DNA from: Cryptomeria japonica
Lineage: Eukaryota > Streptophyta > Pinopsida > Cupressales > Cupressaceae
NCBI RefSeq assembly: GCF_030272615.1
Contig: NC_081410.1
Location: 143,439,349-143,503,348, forward strand
Reading direction: 5' to 3'
Length of the DNA: 64,000 nt
The position numbers were made by a program, and so were the translations under genes. Position 1 is the stretch's first letter. Each line of letters starts with the position of its first letter. The notes under the pieces are model-generated. The model did not search any database. It saw nothing but the letters and a program-made list of their open reading frames with translations, and was not told where the DNA came from. This document shows, in pieces, positions 46,766 to 58,389 of this stretch.

Positions 46766-48168
46766 TCTTAAAGACCAAAAAGTTCTATGCAGAATTGATA
46801 CATGCGTCATTAAGTAAGGTGGCAGCGAGAAAAGAGAATATTCTGGGGATTTCAAAAAGGTTAGTTTCTAAAAATTATGACAAGGCGTGAGTTGTGCGAT
46901 GAAGTGATCTGAACATTAAATGCATGTCGGCTATATGTCAAATCAGGCGATAGCTCGCACGAACTTCCTTAATTTGTACAACTTGCTAAGTTTTAAGTGT
47001 GATTTTGTATATCATTGTTGCAGAAGCTAGCAATTGTTTCTAAAATTTTCTTCAGTTGTAATGCAAGCGAGAGAAATTAAAGGTATTTTGTTTGTGCGTA
47101 GAATCTTTTCAAGAATTTTCTTTTGAAACCAAGTTAGTTTCAATCATTCTCTCTTCTGCTATATTTTCTTATTCTAAAAATTAGTTGTCATTCGTTCTCC
47201 TTTGTTGTGTATAAGTTCATTGCATCCTTGTAAATTGCTTGTAAATCAGAGGTGCCATAATGAGGCCCACCCTGCCCAAACTAGGTCGCAATTCTTGCTT
47301 GGTTAGTTCACTCCCAGAGATGGGAGATACTTCATTAGCTCTAGCGGACCTCTCTAATTTTATCGAGAGAGCCAAAAACCCAGTTCAAAATTCAATGATG
47401 GAAATAATAGTGAAGAGTGGTTTGGTTAAGGCTGCCACATTCCCCATTGTTGAACCATGCCCCAAGTTGGTACTAGAATGTATGAATAGGTATGATGCAG
47501 AGCACAGATGCATCAGGAATGTCAATGGCGAAGTGCTATTAAAAAATGATAGAGAAACTGTAATGGCAACCATGGGTATACCTCATAAAGAGCCATATGA
47601 GGACTGGACTATTGGCATGTCGTATTCATTCTTCATAGCAGAGGTGCGGGACATTGTCATTCTTTTGAATAGGTTAAAAGGGAATGCCCATTCCTTCTAT
47701 TGGGAAGACTGGATGTACTTCTATATCCAAGTCATGTTGAATGGGAGCGCCTACCTGGATTGGGGGAAGGTAATTGCAGAAAGATTACATGAAAGTCTGA
47801 ATAGGTTTGCAGGAATGAATGGCTTCTTTATGTCATCTTATTTATTTTATATGCTTGCACGTACCCAGGATTGGAATGGGTTGCATCATGAACCCTAGAT
47901 TGATGGGATAAAGGTGTATGAATATTATCCTCACCTGCAGGAACAAAAATATGTAGAGAATTTTATGAGATGGAATGACATTTTTGCAGGGAGATTGGTT
48001 CATGAGTTGCAGGGAAACATAAATAAAAGATTGACAATGGAGGCCATGGAATTCATTGACATTTATGGTAGTTATTTTATCCAATTTCTCCATTTCACTT
48101 ATATTCGAGTTGGCGGTTTCCTGGGTGAACCTTTCAGGTTGCCCCGGTTTGTGTTAAATAGTTATGTT

Positions 48169-49369
48169 GGGCAAGTGCAAGGTAATGAGTCACAAATTTG
48201 TGGAAGTCCGTGCATTGGAAAATGCGCTCTTATAAACGGGGGCCCGTTTGTGCTTCGGGCTCCTGAGCCGAAAGGTAACGGGGGTTCGAAACAAAAAAAA
48301 ATGGGCCTCCGTTTTGTTCTAAAACGGGGGCCCACTTTTAAACAAAACGGGGGCCCGTTTTTTAGAAACGGGGGCCTGTTTTTTAGAAACAGGCCCCCGT
48401 TTTGTTTAAAAGTGGGCCCCCATTTCTAAATGGCATTTTTTCATTTTTTTCCACAAGCCACCCTTGTTTGAAAATGGGGGCCTGTTTTGTGGAAGTTGAT
48501 TCCACAACCCGCCACTTGGCTCGGGATTAGGCCCGGGACAGGCCTGGGATGGCCACACCTAAGACATGGACCTACAAATTCAAATCTCCATGAATGAAAG
48601 CACAAATATGAACTTCAGAAATAGTTTACGTGCCTCTAATCAAAGAATTTTTATACAAAATTAAAACCCATTTCAGATTATACTGTCTAGATTCTAAATA
48701 TGTAAATTTATTTTAAAATTGATTATTTTAACTATTTTTCATTTAATTTATACTAAATCGGGTCCATAAATTTGAAATATTAACTAATTTTGTTAATTTA
48801 ATAACTTTTTTATTTTAAAGAATTTTGGAAAAAAAATTATATGTCATCAATCTACACAAAATTCTTTTGTATTTAAAAAAAAAAAAATCAAAAAATGTGA
48901 AGTTTACATCAAGTTATGTGGGTCGTACATGTCAAATTTTTAAAAAGATAATTACGGCCATTAAAAAATTAATTTAAAAAAAAAATATTAGAAAAAAAAA
49001 TACAGAAAAATATGCTCATCAATCTTCAGTGTGTTACAAACCATTTCCCAAAATGGTTTGAGAAAATAATTTTAATTGTGTCAAAAAGTGTGGGTCGTAC
49101 ACATGCATGGTATGGTCTTGAAACAAGCATTTTTAAAACATAGTTTTCAAAACTCCATTTAAAAAGTTATTTTTTATTATGTGGGTATTAAAATAAATTA
49201 TATATTTGGAAAGAATACTCAGAGGGATATCTTTTATATTACTGACTTTTTCCAAGATTCAATCTCTAAGTGTTTCAAAATTTAAGCTCAAATGAGACAA
49301 AATCTGAAAATCAGGGAAAACACTTCCACTTTTTCGCCAAAAAGTGGACTCATCTTCTTGCACTGACCC
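48169..49369. mobile_element. 1.2-kb TIR transposon inside the 5' LTR
   Basis: It is absent from the 3' LTR, where gttatgtt joins ttaattgagg directly (about 61843). The ends are inverted: gggcaagtgcaaggtaatga at the left and, in complement, gggtcagtgcaagaagatga at the right. The duplicated target is tgtt (48165-48168 and 49370-49373). It encodes no transposase. A 22-base hairpin (ccactttttcgccaaaaagtgg) lies just inside its right end. The superfamily is not clear from the ends. Confidence 0.75.
48321..48425. repeat. Strong GC-rich hairpin inside the TIR transposon
   Basis: The arms at 48321-48360 and 48388-48425 are near-perfect inverted complements containing gggggcccac and aaacaaaacggggg. 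The nearby sequence adds more gggggccc palindromes (48239, 48369). This is far more GC-rich than its surroundings. The open frame through it (NGGPFFRNGG) is an artefact. Confidence 0.85.
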
Positions 49370-52300
49370 TGTTATAATTGAGGTCTGTCATCAACTGGCA
49401 TACATTGACAAAAAGAGTGGAGGGAAGTCCAGGGTGATATTTCCTGTGGAACTTGGCCACTATAGTTGTGCATATGTTTTTGACGCATTGAACCTTGAAC
49501 TTGAATTCAAAAATTTCAAGCTTCAACCGTATGTTGTCAGATACAAATTTGATAGCCGAGCGTTTGCTAGAGAAAATTTAGAAGTGGACAATGATTTTCG
49601 GCATGAACCTCAATTGGAGGATTATTGGGAAAACTGTGTTGATGAGTTCAAAGTCCGAAGAAGATTGTGGTCAAGGTTCACAATTCAACAAATTGTCACA
49701 ATGGGCCTATCTATGAATGTTTCTGGGGTGCAAGAAGAAGGAGATGAAGAAGTAGTTGATCCCGAGTTTGATGAGAAGATACAGGGACATCTTATCTCAA
49801 AAATTGATTGGAGTAGAAAAGGGGATGATAGCATTCAGTCCAAAACCTTTAATGTAATCAGAAGAACAGAGAAATGGTTGAAGGATCATTGTTTCAAACA
49901 AAATCCTATTCCTACACTTAAGGATAAGAAAGTTGGTCGAACTCATGCGGCTTCCCAAACATCTCTTCCTTCTTCTAATGTTGTTCTTGATATTGTGGGT
50001 GAAAGGAAACAAAGGACAAAGAAGACTAAAAATACAGGTCTAGGAGAGTCTTATGTGGGTTCAGCTTCCACCCATGTTACTAGATCACATAGCAGGAAAA
50101 GTAATCAGAAAACCCCGACAAGTTCAATGGTAGTGGACAGATTATAAGGAGGAAACTCAAGAAACAATGGATGCCCAAATGCAAGATCAACCTCTCCTAG
50201 ATGCGGCAGATAGTGGAAAAGAAATCATTCAACTTGAAGATTCTAGGAATACTATGATCGTTGTCACCAATAATCAACAATCACCATTGCCAAAGGAAAC
50301 ATCCACCACTCCCAAGTGGATGAGTGCCTCACTTACCAAAAAGAGGAACGTCATCCCTATTTCAATCCCAATGGAGGATATGGTTAGCAAATGCCTAGGG
50401 AGGACTTCAAAGTCCAAAAGACTCAAAACAGAAACCATGATTGATGTGGATGAGTAGACGGGACACTGGGTTGCAGAGGTAGCTAGACCTCCAATAGATA
50501 AAGAGATTGAGAATGTTACCGAGAAATACTTTATCATTGAAAAGATCAATCTAGGGACAACTTCTCGGACCGCTGATGTTAAACACTTGGAATCTTCAAC
50601 TAAAAGGATTCTCACAAGGACCTGGAAGGATGAGAAAGATAAAAGCGAGATGAAACAAATTATAATACAGATGGCCCAATATATTAATGCAATCCAGAAT
50701 CCAAATCCTCGGCCCCTCTCCCAAGTTTCTTTATCATTCAACCCAAAATCACCTTTGAATCAAAAGTTACTTGATCAGGTTCAAAGGAGCCAAATGATCA
50801 CAGATGTTTTTAGCAAATGATTCGAATCAATTGCACAACAAGGGACAAGTTATATATCTGATTTGGTCAAAGTGTTTTAGAATGTGGAATCTATTGGGAA
50901 AGAGCTGGAAAAATACATGGTTGCCTGGGAGAAAGAGAAAAGTAAATGGCTGGTTGTGTTAAGGCAAATGAGAGATACATAGAGATATGGGGTAATGAAC
51001 TTCCTCGCTGAGAAGATGGTGCATGGCCTAGATGACAACATACTCTTTGTTTGCAAAGAAAACATTGACTAGAGGAACTAAATCATTCAACAAGGACATG
51101 AAGAATTCCTCAAGCTTTTAAAAGAATTGAAGGAGTTGACTCACACTATGCAAAAATACATGAAATGCATAGATCTTCAGCTCTTAAGAGAAGATAAGCA
51201 AACGCTTGAGGATTCATCACAAATGATTCAGGCCTTCAAAGATCGAATACAACAGGTTTAGGAAGCAAAGTCCTTAACAATTGAGGACTTCTGAAAGGTC
51301 GCAAGAGTCGAATCTATGTTGGTTGTCTGTTTCGATCATTTGGAGATGCACAAGAGTAAACTCCTGCAGGTAGGTAAAAAGAAAGAAGTATGGAAGCAAC
51401 AGATTTTACACATAGGCCTCCACATTACCAGATCATCTTAAGCTTCTCAACAACTCACCTGAAATGGTGGAACATTCGAAGTACTCCCAGATCACAGGAT
51501 AGACAGGCTGAAGCCACATCAACTGTTGGAGCTTGATCGTGCTTTCTTAGCTCGTGGCTCATGCCGCATTTTTAGTTTAGTTATCGCTTTCAGTTTTATG
51601 AAACTAGAATTATTTAAACTTTGGGATAGAGTTAATTATTTAACTCTGGTTTTATGTGTAACAAACTATCATATCCTGAAGGCTATTTATATGGTTGGAT
51701 AAGCCATTTAAAAGGTCCAAAAATTTTGATTGAAGAAAACAAAAACTGAGTTTTTCTTTGGATTTTCAATATAGACAATTCTGGTTTTTGAGTGAAATTA
51801 AAATTGTGGTTCAATCTTCAAATCTGTGTGTTTGAAAGATTAGCAGTCTCTGTTGGGATATATGCTTATGCGCTGAATATATTTTCTTCATTACTAGATT
51901 TATCTTAGTTTGTGGATTCATTGATTTTCTTTGTTTAAATATTACTTCATAGTTGTTTGAATGACTCTGATCCCCCTTGTCCTGTGAGACATGAGCGAGA
52001 ATCGATCAACATTTTCATTACTATGAGTATTATGGATGGAATAAATTTTATGTTGAATGAATGCATACAAAGATAGAGTCTGTGAGCTTTATACTTTTAA
52101 ATAGATATTTTGCAGCATTCGTTTGTGTTGACAAATGAATGTGGAAGCCTTTCTCGCTTTCTGGTTAAAAGTGTGTTTGTTTCTTGAGTAATCTACATAA
52201 ACATTTCTTGAGCATCTTACGAGGAGTTGCACTCTTATGCAGAGGGTAAACCAAAGCTTGGTAACCCAACTGTTGGTACATTTGCTTTTTCATAATGGGT

Positions 52301-52370
52301 GTGTAGGAGTCTTTATTTTAAAAACACATAAAAATTGAAGAAAAGGCAAATCTATTAACCAACAGATTTC

Positions 52371-52388
52371 TGGCGACTCTGCTGGGGA
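52371..52388 (+). other. Primer-binding site (tRNA-Arg type)
   Basis: The site tggcgactctgctgggga starts six bases after the LTR end. Its first 12 bases complement the usual 3' end of a plant tRNA-Arg (gcagagtcgcca), as known for Ogre-type elements. The tRNA identity is from memory. Confidence 0.7.
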
Positions 52389-52729
52389 GTCGAATCATAA
52401 GACTGGTTGCCTGGTTACAGGATATCAAGAATTGGATTGTCAATTTTTAAGAATCATTTTGGGTGCCATCAAAATTTTGCATTGTAGACAGATTGGAGCC
52501 AAGCAGATATACTAGGTCTCAAAGGCAGGAAGGGATAGTTGACTCTGTTTTTCAAGAATTGCAGAACCTAAATTTTTAGTCGTCCTTTTCACCTAGGAGA
52601 CGAGCAAGAAGTAGACCTCCTTCTTCGTCTCCTTCACTCCCTGTATCCTTAGTTTGTTAAGCCCTAACCTTGCATGGTGTTTCTTTACCCAGCATAATCA
52701 ACCCAACCCCTCTCAATATCATTCTTCCA

Positions 52730-53470
52730 ATGGCAACAAAAAATTCTTGGGGGGCCGCAATAGGTCCACTAAATTTGGGTTTAAATTTGAATGCTTTACC
52801 CAAAGGAGTGAGAGACCACTTGCCAAAATTTAGTGGTGAGGGGAAGATCACGGTTGATGAACACTTGAATGCATTCAATGTTGCCTGCGGTATAATAGTT
52901 TTCTAGCATGAAGATGTTGCAGTGGGGCTATTTGTACAAACACTAATTGGAATTGTTGCGGATTGGTTTTATCACCTGCCAAACAGTGTAATAACAAATT
53001 GGCAGGACTTGAAAACAAGGTGTGAAGCAAGGTTCAAAGTAGTAGAGGACGAGCACTCTCTTTTGGCTCAATTAGCCCAGTTAAAAAAGGAGATTTCAGA
53101 ATCTATGAGAGATTTTGTAGCAAAATTTGATACGATTGTACATAAAATTCCCATCAATCAAAAACCCTCAGATGACAATTTGAAATGTTTTTTTATAAAT
53201 TCCATGCCTTCAGAGATAGGTTTCTTGATCCGCAGACAAAGAGTTGCAATCCTGAGTGATGTTAAAACACTTGCCGTTGAGTTGGAGGATGACTTGATCA
53301 CTGCATGAAAGTGGAAGAAAGAAGTAAAAGTACTTAATGCTCAACCCTCTACTTCTTCAGATCTTGTAACCCAGATACTAATGAACGATGTAATAACTCT
53401 TAAAAGACAGCTACCCAGAACTAGTACATCTTATTCATCACCTTATCAAGACATATCTAGGAGGAACACA
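52730..53470 (+). pseudogene. Ty3/gypsy gag
   Basis: The frame from about 52730 reads MATKNSWGAAIGPLNLGLNL, HLPKFSGEGKITVDEHLNAF, stop at 52904, then VGLFVQTLIGIVADWFYHLP, WQDLKTRCEARFKV and LKKEISESMRDFVAKFDTIV. This is the retrotransposon gag capsid domain. Further stops occur at 53306 and 53473. No CCHC knuckle was seen downstream, which fits the Tat group. The product would form the virus-like particle. Confidence 0.8.
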
Positions 53471-53659
53471 AATTAGTCTTTGGGGATTGGAAACAAATCT
53501 TTACAATTACCCCCGACCCAGCAAAGATTGGTGATTGAAACCCCACCACCAAAGGGAAGTATGTGTGTTTTTCATCTTATGAATGATCATGATGGCAATT
53601 CTTGTCATGAAATGGTGTGTTATGTGTAGCTGATTAGTTCTAAATAGATTTCAAATGAA

Positions 53660-54620
53660 TTGAGTGAAGAAAAATCTTTTAGGAAACCTGGCGACTTTGA
53701 AATCCACTTCCTAGAGTACGAGTCAGATTCAGAAAGAGGAGGTGACATTTTGGTTACTTTAGAGGATCCTTCATGTGCTGTGCTGACAAGGAATCAACAA
53801 AATGTAAAACCTCAGGGCGTTTCTTCATCCTTTGGTGTGAATTCTAAAGGTAAGGATATTGTTTCTAGATTTCATAACAATGATCATAAGCCTCAAGAAC
53901 CTCAGTTGATAAAATCTATAGAGATAGAGGGTTCATTTGATATTGTACAGTTTTGTAAATCCTCTCGGATTCAAATTACACCAGTTGAGTACCTTAAATC
54001 AAATCCCAAAGAATTGGATAGAGTAGTTAAGTTTGTAAAAGGAAATGATGTATTACAAGCTAATGGGGCACACCAGTTAGTAAATGCTACATTGTCTTCC
54101 CAAAGTGATGTGTCAGACCATCATGTTACTCATGACATGATTCCTAAAATAACAACCCTTCAAACTGATGATACTTTATCTATCCTTGAGTCAAAAACCG
54201 AGCCTTTTTATATATCTCTGTTCGTAAATGGTCATAAATTAAACAATTGTATTATAGACTTAGGTGCATCAGATAATATCACGCCATCTACAGTAGCCAA
54301 GGCGTTGGGGTTATCCTTAACAAAAACCTTTGGCAAATGTTATTCAATGGACTCCAAGCAAATACCCCTATTAGGATAGATCAAAGATGCTCAATTAGTC
54401 CTTGCTTCTCACCCGAATAAAAGAATCAAGCTAACTATTTTAATAGTTGATATCCCTACAAGTTGTGGCATGTTACTAAGTCGTACATTCTGTAGAGACT
54501 TATGGGGTGAGATAAAGATGGATTGGTCTCAAGCCACTATTCCCATAGGAAAACATCGAGTCATTTTGTGGCTTGAACCTAAATCTATGTTCACTATTTT
54601 TCCCTCTGACGATCCAAATG
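53660..54620 (+). pseudogene. Gypsy linker and aspartic protease
   Basis: After an acidic, Ser-rich linker, the protease motif at about 54255 reads CIIDLGASDNITP, with the catalytic Asp in DLGAS, followed by VAKALGLSL. A TAG at 54377 interrupts the domain. It continues RIKLTILIVDIPTSCGMLLS and a conserved-looking DLWGEIKMDWSQATIPI. It would process the gag-pol polyprotein. Confidence 0.75.
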
Positions 54621-54699
54621 CTCAAATTTTATATCATGAATGTCAATTCGGAAATTACATGATTTTATCTGATAATGAAGCTGCAAAAAATGTGTCACA

Positions 54700-55226
54700 A
54701 CTGGAGGCAGAAGAAAATTTATGGCTGATGGAGTTTGATGGGAGTTGTGCGACATCAGGTTCTGGTATAGGGGTAGTTCTTATTCCTCCCCCTGGTGTTC
54801 ACATTCCTTTTTCTTTTAAATTGGAATTCAAAAACACAAACAATATTGCTGAGTATGAAGCTTTATTGTTAGGATTAGCTGAAGCAAAAAAAATGGGAGT
54901 AAAGCTTCTCCAAGTCAAGGGAGATGCGGAGTTGATTGTGAAACAGGTCAGAGGATTGTTCAATGTGAAAAATGAGAGATTGAAGCATTACCAAAATAGA
55001 GTCTGGGATGAAATTGAAGATTTTGATGTATGTTCCATTGAAGCCATTCCCAGAGAACAAAAATCCAAAGCAGATTCTTTGGCAGTATCGACTTCTTTAT
55101 TAATTCCTCATCCTGAGTTCACCAATGATACCTACCGAGTGGAGTTGATATATCGACCTAGTGTACCTGATAATTCTAAGTTTTGGCAGGTCTTTGAAAA
55201 TGATAAACAAATTAACAATTTCATGT
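54700..55226 (+). pseudogene. RNase H domain located before the reverse transcriptase
   Basis: Part of the frame 54470-55228. Motifs: WLMEFDGSCATSGSGIGVVL (first Asp), NIAEYEALLLGLAEAKKMGV (Glu), VKGDAELIVKQVRG (Asp), EQKSKADSLAV (last Asp). All four acidic residues of an RNase HI are present, so the domain looks catalytically complete. It resembles the archaeal/plant type (aRNH) acquired by Tat elements. Here it lies between protease and reverse transcriptase rather than after the gypsy RNase H. The frame stops at 55226 and a linker with more stops follows. Confidence 0.8.
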
Positions 55227-55229
55227 AGT

Positions 55230-56400
55230 GTATAGAAACATTCGCTACTACATTCTTTGAAGGGTCAAATGCGGAATGTAAAGAGTTTTCACCAGAGCGG
55301 GCCAAAGAGCTGAGTGATGGGGTTATGTAGTTAAAAGGGAATAAGATTCCTAAAGGGTTTGTATATTTAGAACGTCTCTTTGATTGCCATGATGACTATA
55401 AGAAAAGAAAAGATGAATAGATTCCTGCAGTCCAAGATGTTGGAGGTTATGAAAGAATTAACATTCACACTGAGGAAGATCCCAAATATATAAATCTAGG
55501 AAAATGTTGCACACATGCAGAGAAAGAAAGATTCATTTCTATCCTGTTGGAATACAAATATTTTTTGCTTGGTGTTATGATGACTTGAAGAACTTAAGGG
55601 GAGGAAAATTTCAACATCACATTCATCTGAAGCTTGGAGTGAGTCTTTTTCGGCAAAAGCTTAGAAATTTTAATCCTAAGGTAGCTGAAGCAATATTTTA
55701 GGAAGTAGACAAAATGTTGAAAGCTAGGATTATATACCCTAGATTCACCATTCTACTTGGATAGCCAATATTGTCCCTGTCCATAAGAAAAAGGGAGAAA
55801 TAAGAATTTGCGTGGACTTTAGGAACTTGAATCAGGCCAGTCTCAAAGATAACTACCCATTACCTACTATGGATCATATTTTGCAAACAATTTCAGGTTC
55901 AGAAATGATGTCCATGCTTGACGGATTTTTCGGTTATAATCAAATCATTGTTTTAGAAAGTGACCAGCATAAAATTGCCTTCATCACTTCATGGGGTACT
56001 TTCACTTATAATAGGATGCCATTTGGTCTGATCAATGCAGGGGCAACTTTTCAGAGGGATATGGATTTATCTTTTGGTCATCTAAAAGATAAGATAATTG
56101 TTGTATATCTTGATGATTTAACGATTTTTTCTAAGAGGATAACTAATCACCTGAGAGACTTGAGGCAAGTGTTGCAAAGGTGTCGTGAACATGGAGTGTC
56201 ACTGAACCCAAAGAAGTCAGTATTTGGGGTGACAGAAGGTAAATTTCTTGGTCATATCATCTCTAAAGAAGGAGTAAGAGTGGACCCTAAGAAGGTAAAG
56301 GCAATTTAGCAACTAAGTCTACCATAAAAAAAAAATGCAGTCAGATCTTTCTTTGGATATGTAAATTTTATAAGGAGATTTGTTCTAGATTTTGCAGAAA
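55230..56400 (+). pseudogene. Gypsy linker and reverse transcriptase
   Basis: Motifs: ICVDFRNLNQASLKDNYPLP, SMLDGFFGYNQI, TSWGTFTYNRMPFGLINAGA, VVYLDDLTIFSKR (active-site YLDD), LNPKKSVFGVTEGKFLGHII. Before it, the linker keeps short phrases (KYINLGKC; WCYDDLKNLRGG) with stops and shifts. A stop at 56307 is followed by a broken VRSFFGYVNFIRRF. The catalytic box is intact but the gene is not. Confidence 0.85.
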
Positions 56401-56955
56401 TCACTAGGTACATTGTAAACTTGATGAGTGAAAAGCAAGCATTCAAGTGGAATGAAGAGGGAAATAAAGAATTTGAATCAATAAAGGAAGCCATTGCTCA
56501 GGCACCTGTTCTTGTTAATCCATATTTTAAGAAGGATTTTATTATCTATTGTTATGCCTCAGAGCATACCATGTCATGGATTTTGTTACAAAAGAATGAA
56601 GGTAATGAAGAAGTCCCAATATCCTTCATGAGTGTTCCCCTCAAGAAACATGAGCTGAAATATTCCCTAATGGAAAAACAAGTGTATGCGGTCATGAAAG
56701 TTGTAAAACAATTTAGGTACTATATCCTTCATTCTCATGCAGTTGTTTATGTGCCTCATTCTGCAGTTGAGAGAATTCTAACACAACAAGGTATAAGAAT
56801 GAATAATAGAGCCTCATGGGTGTCTAAAATATAAGAGTTTAATTTGGACATTAAACCAATAGAATTAGTGAGGGGACAAGGCCTGTGTAAGTTGACTGCA
56901 GAAAGTAAGAATGAAACGACTGAGGAGCTGCCTTTTGGTGCAGGAGCACCCATGG
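56400..56955 (+). pseudogene. Degenerate gypsy RNase H (connection-type)
   Basis: The frame 56421-56834 reads FKWNEEGNKEFESIKEAIAQ, DFIIYCYASEHTMSWILLQK, PISFMSVPLKKHELKYSLME and KQVYAVMKVVKQFRYYILHS. The first catalytic Asp (usually TDAS) is replaced by YCYASE, so it should be inactive, as in Tat-group elements that carry a second RNase H. After a stop at 56832 it ends ELVRGQGLCKLTAES and is cut near 56957. Confidence 0.75.
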
Positions 56956-56957
56956 CA

Positions 56958-58385
56958 TAAGGAAAATATATGGTCAAATTCATCATTTGAAATATAATTT
57001 ATATTTGAATGTCATTTATAATTTATTTGAATCCATTTGAAATGATTTGTAAGACTTGGAAGCCTAAAAATGTAAGCAAGTCCTGATTGTGTCCTAGTTG
57101 TCCATATAGGCCCTTATAGGTCAAGATGGTCAAAATTGTATAAAAGGCCATGAGAAGGCTATCAAGTATGTAAAAGGTATTAAATAGATTATTTGGACAT
57201 TTTTATAAGGTTTTTACAATTTGGAGAGTCATCAGGAAAAAGTGTCAAAGTTGCAAGAAAATTGCAAAAGTGCAACATTTGCAAAAATGTAAAAGTGCAA
57301 AAATTGCACATAAAGTTGTAAAAGGGAAGATGAAGGGTCATAAAGGTAGTTGGATGGTTTATAACTACCAAAGAGTCTATAAATATGTTGTATTTGTTGA
57401 ACCAAATCATTATTGGAAGAATATAGAAGAAAGGAGAACATTTTGAATACATTTTGGTGCATTCTACTATTGTTATTTTGGTTGGCTTTCCAGTTTTTGT
57501 GTTGGTTCCAGGCCTTGTACGACCATGTATGGCCTGGAAACCTTTGTATATGTATAATGTATAGTTATATATGTCAATTACCTTTCTTTTACTTTTTTTT
57601 TGGAGTTATTATTTTTAGAAATGAAGAAGATATGGAAGTTTTGGTGAAAGTTGTTAATTGCAGATTTGATACTTCCTGAGAACAGTCACATTGCAGCGTA
57701 TGGTATGAACTCATATGATATTATTAAGACCTCTAAATAAAATTATTGGAAATATATGTGAATCATCTTTCTTTTCCCTTTGGTTTGAGGCATTTTTTTT
57801 TATATTTGTGGAAGTTATGAAGATTTTGGTGAAAACTGGTTTTAAACTGTCTTAAATGGAGTTGCTGGAAAGGGTTTGTACTTATCTTGTGATTTCACCA
57901 TTGGAAAAATTAATGACTTGAATATTATGAAAGTAGACTCAGAGTGATTTCATTTGAGTATTGTATTGTTTTATTTTTTTTAAGTATTTGTTGTGAAATA
58001 TGATGCCCTAGCAGGCAGCAAGCATACATTTTCCAGATTTATGATAGTCAAAATTAGTCTTGGTGCAGAGATGATAACTTTTTATTTCATCGTTGGATCG
58101 TTCTCAATTTTGGATATGGTTTTAGAAACCTAGTTTTATATAGCCTCACCAAAGAGATCTTCCAAATATGCTCTGATTTTATAGTTATTAATAACTGAGT
58201 ACGGGTATATCAAACTATCATTAACCGGGACAACATAATGCATTGTTTTGGTCTTGATTAATGTTCAAAGGGTTGTAAAATGATATGATGCATTTGATAT
58301 TGTATTGGTTGGTTGATATAATATTGTTTTGGACTGTAGAATAATTATTATGATCAGATTATGCCTCTAATACAAGTGAAGATGT
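56958..58385. mobile_element. Insertion of about 1.4 kb between RNase H and integrase (unidentified)
   Basis: Pol coding stops near 56957 and resumes near 58390. The intervening AT-rich sequence has no transposase or retrotransposon motif and no clear LTR or inverted ends. Repeats of tgcaaaa/aaagttg occur near 57245-57325. It is probably a solo LTR or a non-autonomous element, but the class is not determined. Confidence 0.45.
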
Positions 58386-58389
58386 TGTG

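Larger units (their letters stand above)
47260..51440 (+). pseudogene. LTR-borne ORF, 5' LTR copy, split by a transposon
   Basis: Starting MRPTLPKLGRNSCLVSSLPE, it runs VKSGLVKAATFPIVEPCPKL, MATMGIPHKEPYEDWTIG, HSFYWEDWMYFYIQVMLNGS and FMRWNDIFAGRLVHELQGNI to 48168. After the transposon it resumes (LAYIDKKSGGKSRVIFPVE; LEDYWENCVDEFKVRRRLW; IDWSRKGDDSI), followed by a Lys/Ser-rich region, a helical part (MKQIIIQMAQYINAIQNP) and a coiled C-terminus ending near 51440. About 1000 codons originally, with several stops (for example 47896 and 50455). No known catalytic motif. The position between LTR promoter and primer site means that it would be transcribed from the LTR promoter. Confidence 0.7.
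46358..52364 (+). mobile_element. 5' LTR, 6.0 kb, carrying an ORF
   Basis: The same sequence recurs from 59913. The LTR holds a U3-like region with repeated ttcaaggttcaa units (46440-46760), a leader, a long ORF, then about 900 bases without coding to the accaaca end. A 1.2-kb TIR transposon (48169-49369) accounts for part of the length. Compared with the 3' copy it lacks 105 bases near 47632 (in frame, between short cttc repeats) and retains about 165 bases near 50040-50205 that the 3' copy has lost. Confidence 0.75.

Noticed and set aside
48160-48429. Extension of the LTR ORF through NGGPFFRNGG repeats
   Set aside because: This part is inside the inserted TIR transposon and the GC hairpin; the 3' LTR copy lacks it.
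48169-49369. Helitron identity for the insertion, suggested by the hairpin near its right end
   Set aside because: It has inverted terminal repeats and a duplicated tgtt target, which Helitrons lack, and no CTRR end.
50274-50741. Long minus-strand frame conserved at 62580-62921
   Set aside because: It is conserved only because the LTR is duplicated; it lies antisense to the LTR ORF and has no motif.
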